Shown here: positions 26,258 through 39,564 of the stretch, piece after piece
Layout: each line of letters begins with the position of its first letter
Position numbering within the stretch: the first letter of the stretch is position 1
Source of the DNA: Ligustrum vulgare
Lineage: Eukaryota > Streptophyta > Magnoliopsida > Lamiales > Oleaceae
Assembly (NCBI GenBank): GCA_963555705.1
Contig: OY743190.1
Location: 16,251,491 to 16,315,490 of the forward strand
Direction of reading: 5' to 3'
DNA: 64,000 nt
The notes under the pieces: generated by a model
What the model saw: only the letters and a program-made list of their open reading frames with translations
Database searches by the model: none
What the model was told of the DNA's origin: nothing
Program-made: the position numbers and the translations under genes

Positions 26258-27475
26258 ATGTATTATTCTACAAACTTCAGCAACCTAAGAATCCGTGATG
26301 ATTTGACAAAGGCAGCAACAGAACAATTCAACTTACAGTTGGCAAAAAGAAATATTGGCGAAAAACAATTTGAAAAGCAGGAAATGAAACTACCTCTTGA
26401 AAATAACTTCAGGAGTAGCCGACGGAGCAACCGCATCTGTTATATCAAATGTTGGTACTTCAGGAATTGGGAAAACAGGTCTTTGCCAATTCATCAATAA
26501 TGACGACAAGGAAATGGAACATTTCCAAAATTTAAGAATATGACTTTTTGTATCACGTGATTTCAATGTTAAAAGAACAATTAAAGCAGTAATTTAGTCA
26601 TCAACAGGAAATAAATGTTATTCAATGAACTTGAACATTCTGTACAATGATGTGGAAATCATTAAAACAAAAGAAATGTCTTCTTGTACTCGGTGATGGT
26701 TTTGATGCACTAAGGCCACTGTTCAAGTGAGGACTTGATGGAAGCAAGATACTTGTCAAAAAGTTGCAATGGCTCCGGGCAATTCTAATTCTGCACATTC
26801 CTTGAAGGATATGACAAATGATGACCGCTGGAAAATATTGGAAGGGCGCCTTTCTTTTGATCAAAAAAAAGGAGAGAAATTTCCTAATTTTCAAGCTACT
26901 GTCGAACAACTAATGTGGAAATGTGAAGGTATTCCTTTGGCTTCAAAATTCTCGGTGGTCACATGTGCTCCAAGACAGATGATAAAGAGTGGTTATACGT
27001 TCAGAATAGTAATCTTTGGAATTTGGAGGCTTATAAAAATATAATTTTACCTGCCCTACTTGTAAGTTACATGCATATGACGCTGTATCTAAAACACTGC
27101 TTTGTATTTTGCACGGTAATCCCAAAGAATTATGAAATCAAGGGTGAGAGATTAATCCGTATGCGGATGTCAATGTGCATAATTCTACCCGATGGTGGAA
27201 GCAAGGCACAGAACTGATAGCCACCAATAAACTAAATGTTCTGGATTCCTTCAATGCGCAGTGTTCTAAACAAGTCCTTCACTTTGTCGGCTGCATGTTT
27301 GAGTTGACAAAGCCAAATTCTAAATGCTTTATCGGTAAATTGTCGTTCTTCTGCATCTTGAATATGAGTTTGGACCATTGGCTACAAACTTTGGAGCTCC
27401 TTGAACCTATCATGTAGCTCCCAACAAACTTTTGAAGACTTGCTTGACGACATCAAATATTTGCGTAAGTAGGAA
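26258..27475 (+). repeat. Unit L22 (1,218 bp), read-through type
   Basis: The front half matches L19 (GAAAATAAC, CAAGTGAGGAC, AAA read-through). The rear half matches L20 (AAATATAATTT, CTAAAACAC, LQSL), so the unit looks like a crossover product of the two types. Confidence 0.93.
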
Positions 27476-28663
27476 ATGTATTATTCTACAAACTTCAGCA
27501 ACCTAAGAATCCGTGATGATTTGACAAAGGCAGCAAAAGAATAATTCAACTTACAGTTGGCAAAAAGAAAAATGAAACTACCTCTTGAAAACAACATCAG
27601 GAGTAGCCGACGGAACAACCGCATCTGTTATATCAAATGTTGGTACTTCAGGAATTGGGAAAACAGGTCTTTGCCAATTCATCAATAATGACGACAAGGA
27701 AATGGAACATTTCCAAAATTTAAGAATATGACTTTTTGTATCACGTGATTTCAATGTTAAAAGAACAATTAAAGCAGTAGTTTAGTCATCAACAGGAAAT
27801 AAATGTTATTCAATGAACTTGAACATTCTGTACAATGATGTGGAAATCATTAAAACAAAAGAAATGTCTTCTTGTACTCGGTGATGGTTTTGATGCACTA
27901 AGGCCACTGTTCAAGTGTGGACTTGATGGAAGCAAGATACTTGTCAAAAAGTTGCAATGGCTCCGGGAAATTCTAATTCTGCACATTCCTTGAAGGATAT
28001 GACAAATGATGACCGCTGGAAAATATTGGAAGGGCGCCTTTCTTTTGATCAAAAAAAAGGAGAGTAATTTCCTAATTTTCAAGCTACTGTCGAACAACTA
28101 ATGTGGAAATGTGAAGGTATTCCTATGGCTTCAAAATTCTCGGTGGTCACATGTGCTCCAAGACAGATGATAAAGAGTGGTTATACGTTCAGAATAGTAA
28201 TCTTCGGAATTTGGAGGCTTATAAAAATAAAATTTTACCTGCCCTACTTGTAAGTTACATGCATATGACGCTGTGTCTCAAACACTGCTTTGTATTTTGC
28301 ACGGTAATCCCAAAGAATTATGAAATCAAGGGTGAGAGATTAATCCGTATGCGGATGTCAATGTGCATAATTCTACCCGATGGTGGAAGCAAGGCACAGA
28401 ACTGATAGCCACCAATAAACTAAATGTTCTGGATTCCTTTAATGCGCAGTGTTCTATACAAGTCCTTCACTTTGTCGGCTGCATGTTTGAGTTGACAAAG
28501 CCAAATTCTAAATGCTTTATCGGTAAATTGTCGTTCTTCTGCATCTTGAATATGAGTTTGGACCATTGGCTACAAACTTTGGAGCTCCTTGAACCTATCA
28601 TGTAGCTCCCAACAAACTTTTGAAGACTTGCTTGACGACATCAAATATTTGCGTAAGTAGGAA
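27476..28663 (+). repeat. Unit L23 (1,188 bp, 30-bp deletion)
   Basis: Thirty bases of the linker are missing at about 27570, where CAAAAAGAAA joins AATGAAACTA directly. Private changes include GGGAAATTCT and TCTTCGGAA (Trp to Arg in RNBS-D). Confidence 0.95.
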
Positions 28664-29851
28664 ATGTATTATTCTACAAACTTCAGCAACCTAAGAATCC
28701 GTGATGATTTGACAAAGGCAGCAACAGAATAATTCAACTTACAGTTTGCAAAAAGAAAAATGAAACTACCTCTTGAAAACAACATCAGGAGTAGCCGACG
28801 GAGCAACCGCATCTGTTATATCAAATGTTGGTACTTCAGGAATTGGGAAAACAGGTCTTTGCCAATTCATCAATAATGACGACAAGGAAATGGAACATTT
28901 CCAAAATTTAAGAATATGACTTTTTGTATCACGTGATTTCAATGTTAAAAGAACAATTAAAGCAGTAGTTTAGTCATCAACAGGAAATAAATGTTATTCA
29001 ATGAACTTGAACATTCTGTACAATGATGTGGAAATCATTAAAACAAAAGAAATGTCTTCTTGTACTCGGTGATGGTTTTGATGCACTAAGGCCACTGTTC
29101 AAGTGTGGACTTGATGGAAGCAAGATACTTGTCAAAAAGTTGCAATGGCTCCGGGCAATTCTAATTCTGCACATTCCTTGAAGGATATGACAAATGATGA
29201 CCGCTGGAAAATATTGGAAGGGCGCCTTTCTTTTGATCAAAAAAAAGGAGAGTAATTTCCTAATTTTCAAGCTACTGTCGAACAACTAATGTGGAAATGT
29301 GAAGGTATTCCTATGACTTCAAAATTCTCGGTGGTCAAATGTGCTCCAAGACAGATGATAAAGAGTGGTTATACGTTCAGAATAGTAATCTTTGGAATTT
29401 GGAGGCTTATAAAAATAAAATTTTACCTGCCCTACTTGTAAGTTACATGCATATGACGCTGTATCTCAAACACTGCTTTGTATTTTGCACGGTAATCCCA
29501 AAGAATTATGAAATCAAGGGTGAGAGATTAATCCGTATGCGGATGTCAATGTGCATAATTCTACCCGATGGTGGAAGCAAGGCACAGAACTGATAGCCAC
29601 CAATAAACTAAATGTTCTGGATTCCTTCAATGCGCAGTGTTCTAAACAAGTCCTTCACTTTGTCGGCTGCATGTTTGAGTTGACAAAGCCAAATTCTAAA
29701 TGCTTTATCGGTAAATTGTCGTTCTTCTGCATCTTGAATATGAGTTTGGACCATTGGCTACAAACTTTGGAGCTCCTTGAACCTATCATGTAGCTCCCAA
29801 CAAACTTTTGAAGACTTGCTTGACGACATCAAATATTTGCGTAAGTAGGAA
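28664..29851 (+). repeat. Unit L24 (1,188 bp, same deletion)
   Basis: Carries the same 30-bp deletion as L23. Private changes are CAGTTTGCA in the linker and CCTATGACTTC at the GLPL motif, where Leu-Ala becomes Met-Thr. Confidence 0.95.
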
Positions 29852-31039
29852 ATGTATTATTCTACAAACTTCAGCAACCTAAGAATCCGTGATGATTTGA
29901 CAAAGGCAGCAACAGAATAATTCAACTTACAGTTGGCAAAAAGAAAAATGAAACTACCTCTTGAAAACAACATCAGGAGTAGCCGACGGAGCAACCGCAT
30001 CTGTTATATCAAATGTTGGTACTTCAGGAATTGGGAAAACAGGTCTTTGCCAATTCATCAATAATGACGACAAGGAAATGGAACATTTCCAAAATTTAAG
30101 AATATGACTTTTTGTATCACGTGATTTCAATGTTAAAAGAACAATTAAAGCAGTAATTTAGTCATCAACAGGAAATAAATGTTATTCAATGAACTTGAAC
30201 ATTCTGTACAATGATGTGGAAATCATTAAAACAAAAGAAATGTCTTCTTGTACTCGGTGATGGTTTTGATGCACTAAGGCCACTGTTCAAGTGTGGACTT
30301 GATGGAAGCAAGATACTTGTCAAAAAGTTGCAATGGCTCCGGGCAATTCTAATTCTGCACATTCCTTGAAGGATATGACAAATGATGACCGCTGGAAAAT
30401 ATTGGAAGGGCGCCTTTCTTTTGATCAAAAAAAAGGAGAGTAATTTCCTAATTTTCAAGCTACTGTCGAACAACTAATGTGGAAATGTGAAGGTATTCCT
30501 TTGGCTTCAAAATTCTCGGTGGTCACATGTGCTCCAAGACAGATGATAAAGAGTGGTTATACGTTCAGAATAGTAATCTTTGGAATTTGGAGGCTTATAA
30601 AAATAAAATTTTACCTGCCCTACTTGTAAGTTACATGCATATGACGCTGTATCTCAAACACTGCTTTGTATTTTGCACGGTAATCCCAAAGAATTATGAA
30701 ATCAAGGGTGAGAGATTAATCCGTATGCGGATGTCAATGTGCATAATTCTACCCGATGGTGGAAGCAAGGCACAGAACTGATAGCCACCAATAAACTAAA
30801 CGTTCTGGATTCCTTCAATGCGCAGTGTTCTAAACAAGTCCTTCACTTTGTCGGCTGCATGTTTGAGTTGACAAAGCCAAATTCTAAATGCTTTATCGGT
30901 AAATTGTCGTTCTTCTGCATCTTGAATATGAGTTTTGACCATTGGCTACAAACTTCTGAGCTCCTTGAACCTATCATGTAGCTCCCAACAAACTTTTGAA
31001 GACTTGCTTGAAGACATCAAATATTTGCGTAAGTAGGAA
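29852..31039 (+). repeat. Unit L25 (1,188 bp, same deletion)
   Basis: The last of three consecutive units with the 30-bp deletion. The CC side changes to AACTTCTGAG, the form used by all units up to L34. Confidence 0.95.
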
Positions 31040-32256
31040 ATGTATTATTCTACAAACTTCAGAACCTAAGAATCCGTGATGATTTGACAAAGGCAGCAAC
31101 AGAATAATTCAACTTACAGTTGGCAAAAAGAAATATTGGCGAAAACCAATTTGAAAAGCAGGAAATGAAACTACCTCTTGAAAACAACATCAGGAGTAGC
31201 CGACGGAGCAACCGCATCTGTTATATCAAATGTTGGTACTTCAGGAACTGGGAAAACAGGTCTTTGCCAATTCATCAATAATGACGACAAGGAAATGGAA
31301 CATTTCCAAAATTTAAGAATATGACTTTTTGTATCACGTGATTTCAATGTTAAAAGAACAATTAAAGCAGTAATTTAGTCATCAACAGGAAATAAATGTT
31401 ATTCAATGAACTTGAACATTCTGTACAATGATGTGGAAATCATTAAAACAAAAGAAATGTCTTCTTGTACTCGGTGATGGTTTTGATGCACTAAGGCCAC
31501 TGTTCAAGTGTGGACTTGATGGAAGCAAGATACTTGTCAAAAAGTTGCAATGGCTCCGGGCAATTCTAATTCTGCACATTCCTTGAAGGATATGACAAAT
31601 GATGACCGCTGGAAAATATTGGAAGGGCGCCTTTCTTTTGATCAAAAAAAAGGAGAGTAATTTCCTAATTTTCAAGCTACTGTCGAACAACTAATGTGGA
31701 AATGTGAAGGTATTCCTTTGGCTTCAAAATTCTCGGTGGTCACATGTGCTCCAAGACAGATGATAAAGAGTGGTTATACGTTCAGAATAGTAATCTTTGG
31801 AATTTGGAGGCTTATAAAAATATAATTTTACCTGCCCTACTTGTAAGTTACATGCATATGACGCTGTATCTCAAACACTGCTTTGTATTTTGCACGGTAA
31901 TCCCAAAGAATTATGAAATCAAGGGTGAGAGATTAATCCGTATGCGGATGTCAATGTGCATAATTCTACCCGATGGTGGAAGCAAGGCACAGAACTGATA
32001 GCCACCAATAAACTAAATGTTCTGGATTCCTTCAATGCGCAGTGTTCTAAACAAGTCCTTCACTTTGTCGGCTGCATGTTTGAGATGACAAAGCCAAATT
32101 CTAAATGCTTTATCGGTAAATTGTCGTTCTTCTGCATCTTGAATATGAGTTTGGACCATTGGCTACAAACTTCTGAGCTCCTTGAACCTATCATGTAGCT
32201 CCCAACAAACTTTTGAAGACTTGCTTGAACACATCAAATATTTGTTTAAGTAGGAA
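31040..32256 (+). repeat. Unit L26 (1,217 bp)
   Basis: One base is missing at about 31062 (TTCAGAACC instead of TTCAGCAACC), which shifts the linker frame. The P-loop reads GTSGTGKT. It has AAATATAATTT and GAGATGACA on the CC side. Confidence 0.95.
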
Positions 32257-33474
32257 ATGTATTATTCTACAAACTTCAGCAACCTAAGAATCCGTGATGA
32301 TTTGACAAAGGCAGCAACAGAATAATTCAACTTACAGTTGGCAAAAAGAAATATTGGCGAAAACCAATTTGAAAAGCAGGAAATGAAACTACCTCTTGAA
32401 AACAACATCAGGAGTAGCCGACGGAGCAACCGCATCTGTTATATCAAATGTCGGTACTTCAGGAATTGGGAAAACAGGTCTTTGCCAATTCATCAATAAT
32501 GACGACAAGGAAATGGAACATTTCCAAAATTTAAGAATATGACTTTTTGTATCACGTGATTTCAATGTTAAAAGAACAATTAAAGCAGTAATTTAGTCAT
32601 CAACAGGAAATAAATGTTATTCAATGAACTTGAACATTCTGTACAATGATGTGGAAATCATTAAAACAAAAGAAATGTCTTCTTGTACTCGGTGATGGTT
32701 TTGATGCACTAAGGCCACTGTTCAAGTGAGGACTTGATGGAAGCAAGATACTTGTCAAAAAGTTGCAATGGCTCCGGGCAATTCTAATTCTGCACATTCC
32801 TTGAAGGATATGACAAATGATGACCGCTGGAAAATATTGGAAGGGCGCCTTTCTTTTGATCAAACAAAAGAAGAGTAATTTCCTAATTTTCAAGCTACTG
32901 TCGAACAACTAATGTGGAAATGTGAAGGTATTCCTTTGGCTTCAAAATTCTCGGTGGTCACATGTGCTCCAAGACAGATGATAAAGAGTGGTTATACGTT
33001 CAGAATAGTAATCTTTGGAATTTGGAGGCTTATAAAAATATAATTTTACCTGCCCTACTTGTAAGTTACATGCATATGACGCTGTATCTCAAACACTGCT
33101 TTGTATTTTGCACGGTAATCCCAAAGAATTATGAAATCAAGGGTGAGAGATTAATCCGTATGCGGATGTCAATGTGCATAATTCTACCCGATGGTGGAAG
33201 CAAGGCACAGAACTGATAACCACCAATAAACTAAATGTTCTGGATTCCTTCAATGCGCAGTGTTCTAAAAAAGTCCTTCACTTTGTCGGCTGCATGTTTG
33301 AGATGACAAAGCCAAATTCTAAATGCTTTATCGGTAAATTGTCGTTCTTCTGCATCTTGAATATGAGTTTGGACCATTGGCTACAAACTTCTGAGCTCCT
33401 TGAACCTATCATGTAGCTCCCAACAAACTTTTGAAGACTTGCTTGAACACATCAAATATTTGCGTAAGTAGGAA
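32257..33474 (+). repeat. Unit L27 (1,218 bp)
   Basis: GTCGGTACT at the P-loop, TGA in the kinase-2 tail, AAATATAATTT, CTGATAACC and GAGATGACA. It resembles L33 six units later. Confidence 0.95.
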
Positions 33475-34692
33475 ATGTATTATTCTACAAACTTCAGCAA
33501 CCTAAGAATCCGTGATGATTTGACAAAGGCAGCAACAGAATAATTCAACTTACAGTTGGCAAAAAGAAATATTGGCGAAAACCAATTTGAAAAGCAGGAA
33601 ATGAAACTACCTCTTGAAAACAACATCAGGAGTAGCCGACGGAGCAACCGCATCTGTTATATCAAATGTCGGTACTTCAGGAATTGGGAAAACAGGTCTT
33701 TGCCAATTCATCAATAATGACGACAAGGAAATGGAACATTTCCAAAATTTAAGAATATGACTTTTTGTATCACGTGATTTCAATGTTAAAAGAACAATTA
33801 AAGCAGTAATTTAGTCATCAACAGGAAATAAATGTTATTCAATGAACTTGAACATTCTGTACAATGATGTGGAAATCATTAAAACAAAAGAAATGTCTTC
33901 TTGTACTCGGTGATGGTTTTGATGCACTAAGGCCACTGTTCAAGTGAGGACTTGATGGAAGCAAGATACTTGTCAAAAAGTTGCAATGGCTCCGGGCAAT
34001 TCTAATTCTGCACATTCCTTGAAGGATATGACAAATGATGACCGCTGGAAAATATTGGAAGGGCGCCTTTCTTTTGATCAAACAAAAGAAGAGTAATTTC
34101 CTAATTTTCAAGCTACTGTCGAACAACTAATGTGGAAATGTGAAGGTATTCCTTTGGCTTCAAAATTCTCGGTGGTCACATGTGCTCCAAGACAGATGAT
34201 AAAGAGTGGTTATACGTTCAGAATAGTAATCTTTGGAATTTGGAGGCTTATAAAAATAAGATTTTACCTGCCCTACTTGTAAGTTACATGCATATGACGC
34301 TGTATCTCAAATACTGCTTTGTATTTTGCACGGTAATCCCAAAGAATTATGAAATCAAGGGTGAGAGATTAATCCGTATGCGGATGTCAATGTGCATAAT
34401 TCTACCCGATGGTGGAAGCAAGGCACAGAACTGATAGCCACCAATAAACTAAATGTTCTGGATTCCTTCAATGCGCAGTGTTCTAAACAAGTCCTTCACT
34501 TTGTCGGCTGCATGTTTGAGTTGACAAAGCCAAATTCTAAATGCTTTATCGGTAAATTGTCGTTCTTCTACATCTTGAATATGAGTTTGGACCATTGGCT
34601 ACAAACTTCTGAGCTCCTTGAACCTATCATGTAGCTCCCAACAAACTTTTGAAGACTTGCTTGAAGACATCAAATATTTGCGTAAGTAGGAA
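33475..34692 (+). repeat. Unit L28 (1,218 bp)
   Basis: TGA in the kinase-2 tail, AAATAAGATTT, CAAATACTG in RNBS-D (His to Tyr) and TTCTACATC on the CC side. The last is shared only with L34. Confidence 0.95.
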
Positions 34693-35910
34693 ATGTATTA
34701 TTCTACAAACTTCAGCAACCTAAGAATCCGTGATGATTTGACAAAGGCAGCAACAGAATAATTCAACTTACAGTTGGCAAAAAGAAATATTGGCGAAAAC
34801 CAATTTGAAAAGCAGGAAATGAAACTACCTCTTGAAAACAACATCAGGAGTAGCCGACGGAGCAACCGCATCTGTTATATCAAATGTCGGTACTTCAGGA
34901 ATTGGGAAAACAGGTCTTTGCCAATTCATCAATAATGACGACAAGGAAATGGAACATTTCCAAAATTTAAGAATATGACTTTTTGTATCACGTGATTTCA
35001 ATGTTAAAAGAACAATTAAAGCAGTAATTTAGTCATCAACAGGAAATAAATGTTATTCAATGAACTTGAACATTCTGTACAATGATGTGGAAATCATTAA
35101 AACAAAAGAAATGTCTTCTTGTACTCGGTGATGGTTTTGATGCACTAAGGCCACTGTTCAAGTGAGGACTTGATGGAAGCAAGATACTTGTCAAAAAGTT
35201 GCAATGGCTCCGGGCAATTCTAATTCTGCACATTCCTTGAAGGATATGACAAATGATGACCGCTGGAAAATATTGGAAGGGCGCCTTTCTTTTGATCAAA
35301 CAAAAGAAGAGTAATTTCCTAATTTTCAAGCTACTGTCGAACAACTAATGTGGAAATGTGAAGGTATTCCTTTGGCTTCAAAATTCTCGGTGGTCACATG
35401 TGCTCCAAGACAGATGATAAAGAGTGGTTATACGTTCAGAATAGTAATCTTTGGAATTTGGAGGCTTATAAAAATAAGATTTTACCTGCCCTACTTGTAA
35501 GTTACATGCATATGACGCTGTATCTCAAACACTGCTTTGTATTTTGCACGGTAATCCCAAAGAATTATGAAATCAAGGGTGAGAGATTAATCCGTATGCG
35601 GATGTCAATGTGCATAATTCTACCCGATGGTGGAAGCAAGGCACAGAACTGATAGCCACCAATAAACTAAATGTTCTGGATTCCTTCAATGCGCAGTGTT
35701 CTAAACAAGTCCTTCACTTTGTCGGCTGCATGTTTGAGTTGACAAAGCCAAATTCTAAATGCTTTATCGGTAAATTGTCGTTCTTCTGCATCTTGAATAT
35801 GAGTTTGGACCATTGGCTACAAACTTCTGAGCTCCTTGAACCTATCATGTAGCTCCCAACAAACTTTTGAAGACTTGCTTGAAGACATCAAATATTTGCG
35901 TAAGTAGGAA
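34693..35910 (+). repeat. Unit L29 (1,218 bp)
   Basis: TGA in the kinase-2 tail and AAATAAGATTT; otherwise close to the consensus of this sub-array. Confidence 0.95.
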
Positions 35911-37128
35911 ATGTATTATTCTACAAACTTCAGCAACCTAAGAATCCGTGATGATTTGACAAAGGCAGCAACAGAATAATTCAACTTACAGTTGGCAAAA
36001 AGAAATATTGGCGAAAACCAATTTCAAAAGCAGGAAATGAAACTACCTCTTGAAAACAACATCAGGAGTAGCCGACGGAGCAACCGCATCTGTTATATCA
36101 AATGTCGGTACTTCAGGAACTGGGAAAACAGGTCTTTGCCAATTCATCAATAATGACGACAAGGAAATGGAACATTTCCAAAATTTAAGAATATGACTTT
36201 TTGTATCACGTGATTTCAATGTTAAAAGAACAATTAAAGCAGTAATTTAGTCATCAACAGGAAATAAATGTTATTCAATGAACTTGAACATTCTCTACAA
36301 TGATGTGGAAATCATTAAAACAAAAGAAATGTCTTCTTGTACTCGGTGATGGTTTTGATGCACTAAGGCCACTGTTCAAGTGTGGACTTGATGGAAGCAA
36401 GATACTTGTCAAAAAGTTGCAATGGCTCCGGGCAATTCTAATTCTGCACATTCCTTGAAGGATATGACAAATGATGACCGCTGGAAAATATTGGAAGGGC
36501 GCCTTTCTTTTGATCAAACAAAAGAAGAGTAATTTCCAAATTTTCAAGCTACTGTCGAACAACTAATGTGGAAATGTGAAGGTATTCCTTTGGCTTCAAA
36601 ATTCTCGGTGGTCACATGTGCTCCAAGACAGATGATAAAGAGTGGTTATACGTTCAGAATAGTAATCTTTGGAATTTGGAGGCTTATAAAAATATAATTT
36701 TACCTGCCCTACTTGTAAGTTACATGCATATGACGCTGTATCTCAAACACTGCTTTGTATTTTGCACGGTAATCCCAAAGAATTATGAAATCAAGGGTGA
36801 GAGATTAATCCGTATGCGGATGTCAATGTGCATAATTCTACCCGATGGTGGAAGCAAGGCACAGAACTGATAACCACCAATAAACTAAATGTTCTGGATT
36901 CCTTCAATGCGCAGTGTTCTAAACAAGTCCTTCACTTTGTCGGCTGCATGTTTGAGATGACAAAGCCAAATTCTAAATGCTTTATCGGTAAATTGTCGTT
37001 CTTCTGCATCTTGAATATGAGTTTGGACCATTGGCTACAAACTTCTGAGCTCCTTGAACCTATCATGTAGCTCCCAACAAACTTTTGAAGACTTGCTTGA
37101 AGACATCAAATATTTGCGTAAGTAGGAA
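35911..37128 (+). repeat. Unit L30 (1,218 bp)
   Basis: P-loop GTSGTGKT, ATTCTCTACAATG, TTTCCAAATTTTC after RNBS-C, AAATATAATTT, CTGATAACC and GAGATGACA. Confidence 0.95.
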
Positions 37129-38346
37129 ATGTATTATTCTACAAACTTCAGCAACCTAAGAATCCGTGATGATTTGACAAAGGCAGCTACAGAATAATTC
37201 AACTTACAGTTGGCAAAAAGAAATATTGGCGAAAACCAATTTGAAAAGCAGGAAATGAAACTACCTCTTGAAAACAACATCAGGAGTAGCCGACGGAGCA
37301 ACCGCATCTGTTATATCAAATGTCGGTACTTCAGGAATTGGGAAAACAGGTCTTTGCCAATTCATCAATAATGACGACAAGGAAATGGAACATTTCCAAA
37401 ATTTAAGAATATGACTTTTTGTATCACGTGATTTCAATGTTAAAAGAACAATTAAAGCAGTAATTTAGTCATCAACAGGAAATAAATGTTATTCAATGAA
37501 CTTGAACATTCTGTACAATGATGTGGAAATCATTAAAACAAAAGAAATGTCTTCTTGTACTCGGTGATGGTTTTGATGCACTAAGGCCACTGTTCAAGTG
37601 AGGACTTGATGGAAGCAAGATACTTGTCAAAAAGTTGCAATGGCTCCGGGCAATTCTAATTCTGCACATTCCTTGAAGGATATGACAAATGATGACCGCT
37701 GGAAAATATTGGAAGGGCGCCTTTCTTTTGATCAAACAAAAGAAGAGTAATTTCCTAATTTTCAAGCTACTGTCGAACAACTAATGTGGAAATGTGAAGG
37801 TATTCCTTTGGCTTCAAAATTCTCGGTGGTCACATGTGCTCCAAGACAGATGATAAAGAGTGGTTATACGTTCAGAATAGTAATCTTTGGAATTTGGAGG
37901 CTTATAAAAATATAATTTTACCTGCCCTACTTGTAAGTTACATGCATATGACGCTGTATCTCAAACACTGCTTTGTATTTTGCACGGTAATCCCAAAGAA
38001 TTATGAAATCAAGGGTGAGAGATTAATCCGTATGCGGATGTCAATGTGCATAATTCTACCCGATGGTGGAAGCAAGGCACAGAACTGATAGCCACCAATA
38101 AACTAAATGTTCTGGATTCCTTCAATGCGCAGTGTTCTAAACAAGTCCTTCACTTTGTCGGCTGCATGTTTGAGTTGACAAAGCCAAATTCTAAATGCTT
38201 TATCGGTAAATTGTCGTTCTTCTGCATCTTGAATATGAGTTTGGACCATTGGCTACAAACTTCTGAGCTCCTTGAACCTATCATGTAGCTCCCAACAAAC
38301 TTTTGAAGACTTGCTTGAAGACATCAAATATTTGCGTAAGTAGGAA
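37129..38346 (+). repeat. Unit L31 (1,218 bp)
   Basis: GGCAGCTACAG in the linker, shared only with L33. TGA in the kinase-2 tail and AAATATAATTT. Confidence 0.95.
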
Positions 38347-39564
38347 ATGTATTATTCTACAAACTTCAGCAACCTAAGAATCCGTGATGATTTGACAAAG
38401 GCAGCAACAGAATAATTCAACTTACAGTTGGCAAAAAGAAATATTGGCGAAAACCAATTTGAAAAGCAGGAAATGAAACTACCTCTTGAAAACAACATCA
38501 GGAGTAGCCGACGGAGCAACCGCATCTGTTATATCAAATGTCGGTACTTCAGGAATTGGGAAAACAGGTCTTTGCCAATTCATCAATAATGACGACAAGG
38601 AAATGGAACATTTCCAAAATTTAAGAATATGACTTTTTGTATCACGTGATTTCAATGTTAAAAGAACAATTAAAGCAGTAATTTAGTCATCAACAGGAAA
38701 TAAATGTTATTCAATGAACTTGAACATTCTGTACAATGATGTGGAAATCATTAAAACAAAAGAAATGTCTTCTTGTACTCGGTGATGGTTTTGATGCACT
38801 AAGGCCACTGTTCAAGTGTGGACTTGATGGAAGCAAGATACTTGTCAAAAAGTTGCAATGGCTCCGGGCAATTCTAATTCTGCACATTCCTTGAAGGATA
38901 TGACAAATGATGACCGCTGGAAAATATTGGAAGGGCGCCTTTCTTTTGATCAAACAAAAGAAGAGTAATTTCCAAATTTTCAAGCTACTGTCGAACAACT
39001 AATGTGGAAATGTGAAGGTATTCCTTTGGCTTCAAAATTCTCGGTGGTCACATGTGCTCCAAGACAGATGATAAAGAGTGGTTATACGTTCAGAATAGTA
39101 ATCTTTGGAATTTGGAGGCTTATAAAAATAAAATTTTACCTGCCCTACTTGTAAGTTACATGCATATGACGCTGTATCTCAAACACTGCTTTGTATTTTG
39201 CACGGTAATCCCAAAGAATTATGAAATCAAGGGTGAGAGATTAATCCGTATGCGGATGTCAATGTGCATAATTCTACCCGATGGTGGAAGCAAGGCACAG
39301 AACTGATAACCACCAATAAACTAAATGTTCTGGATTCCTTCAATGCGCAGTGTTCTAAACAAGTCCTTCACTTTGTCGGCTGCATGTTTGAGATGACAAA
39401 GCCAAATTCTAAATGCTTTATCGGTAAATTGTCGTTCTTCTGCATCTTGAATATGAGTTTGGACCATTGGCTACAAACTTCTGAGCTCCTTGAACCTATC
39501 ATGTAGCTCCCAACAAACTTTTGAAGACTTGCTTGAAGACATCAAATATTTGCGTAAGTAGGAA
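38347..39564 (+). repeat. Unit L32 (1,218 bp)
   Basis: TTTCCAAATTTTC as in L30, AAATAAAATTT, CTGATAACC and GAGATGACA. Confidence 0.95.

Larger units (their letters stand above)
20168..27475 (+). repeat. Three-unit higher-order repeat, L17-L19 and L20-L22
   Basis: The triplet of CTAAAACAC unit, DDSWK unit and GAAAATAAC/read-through unit occurs twice at a 3,654-bp offset. It overlaps the preceding higher-order repeat, so the period was maintained while its content drifted. Confidence 0.75.
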
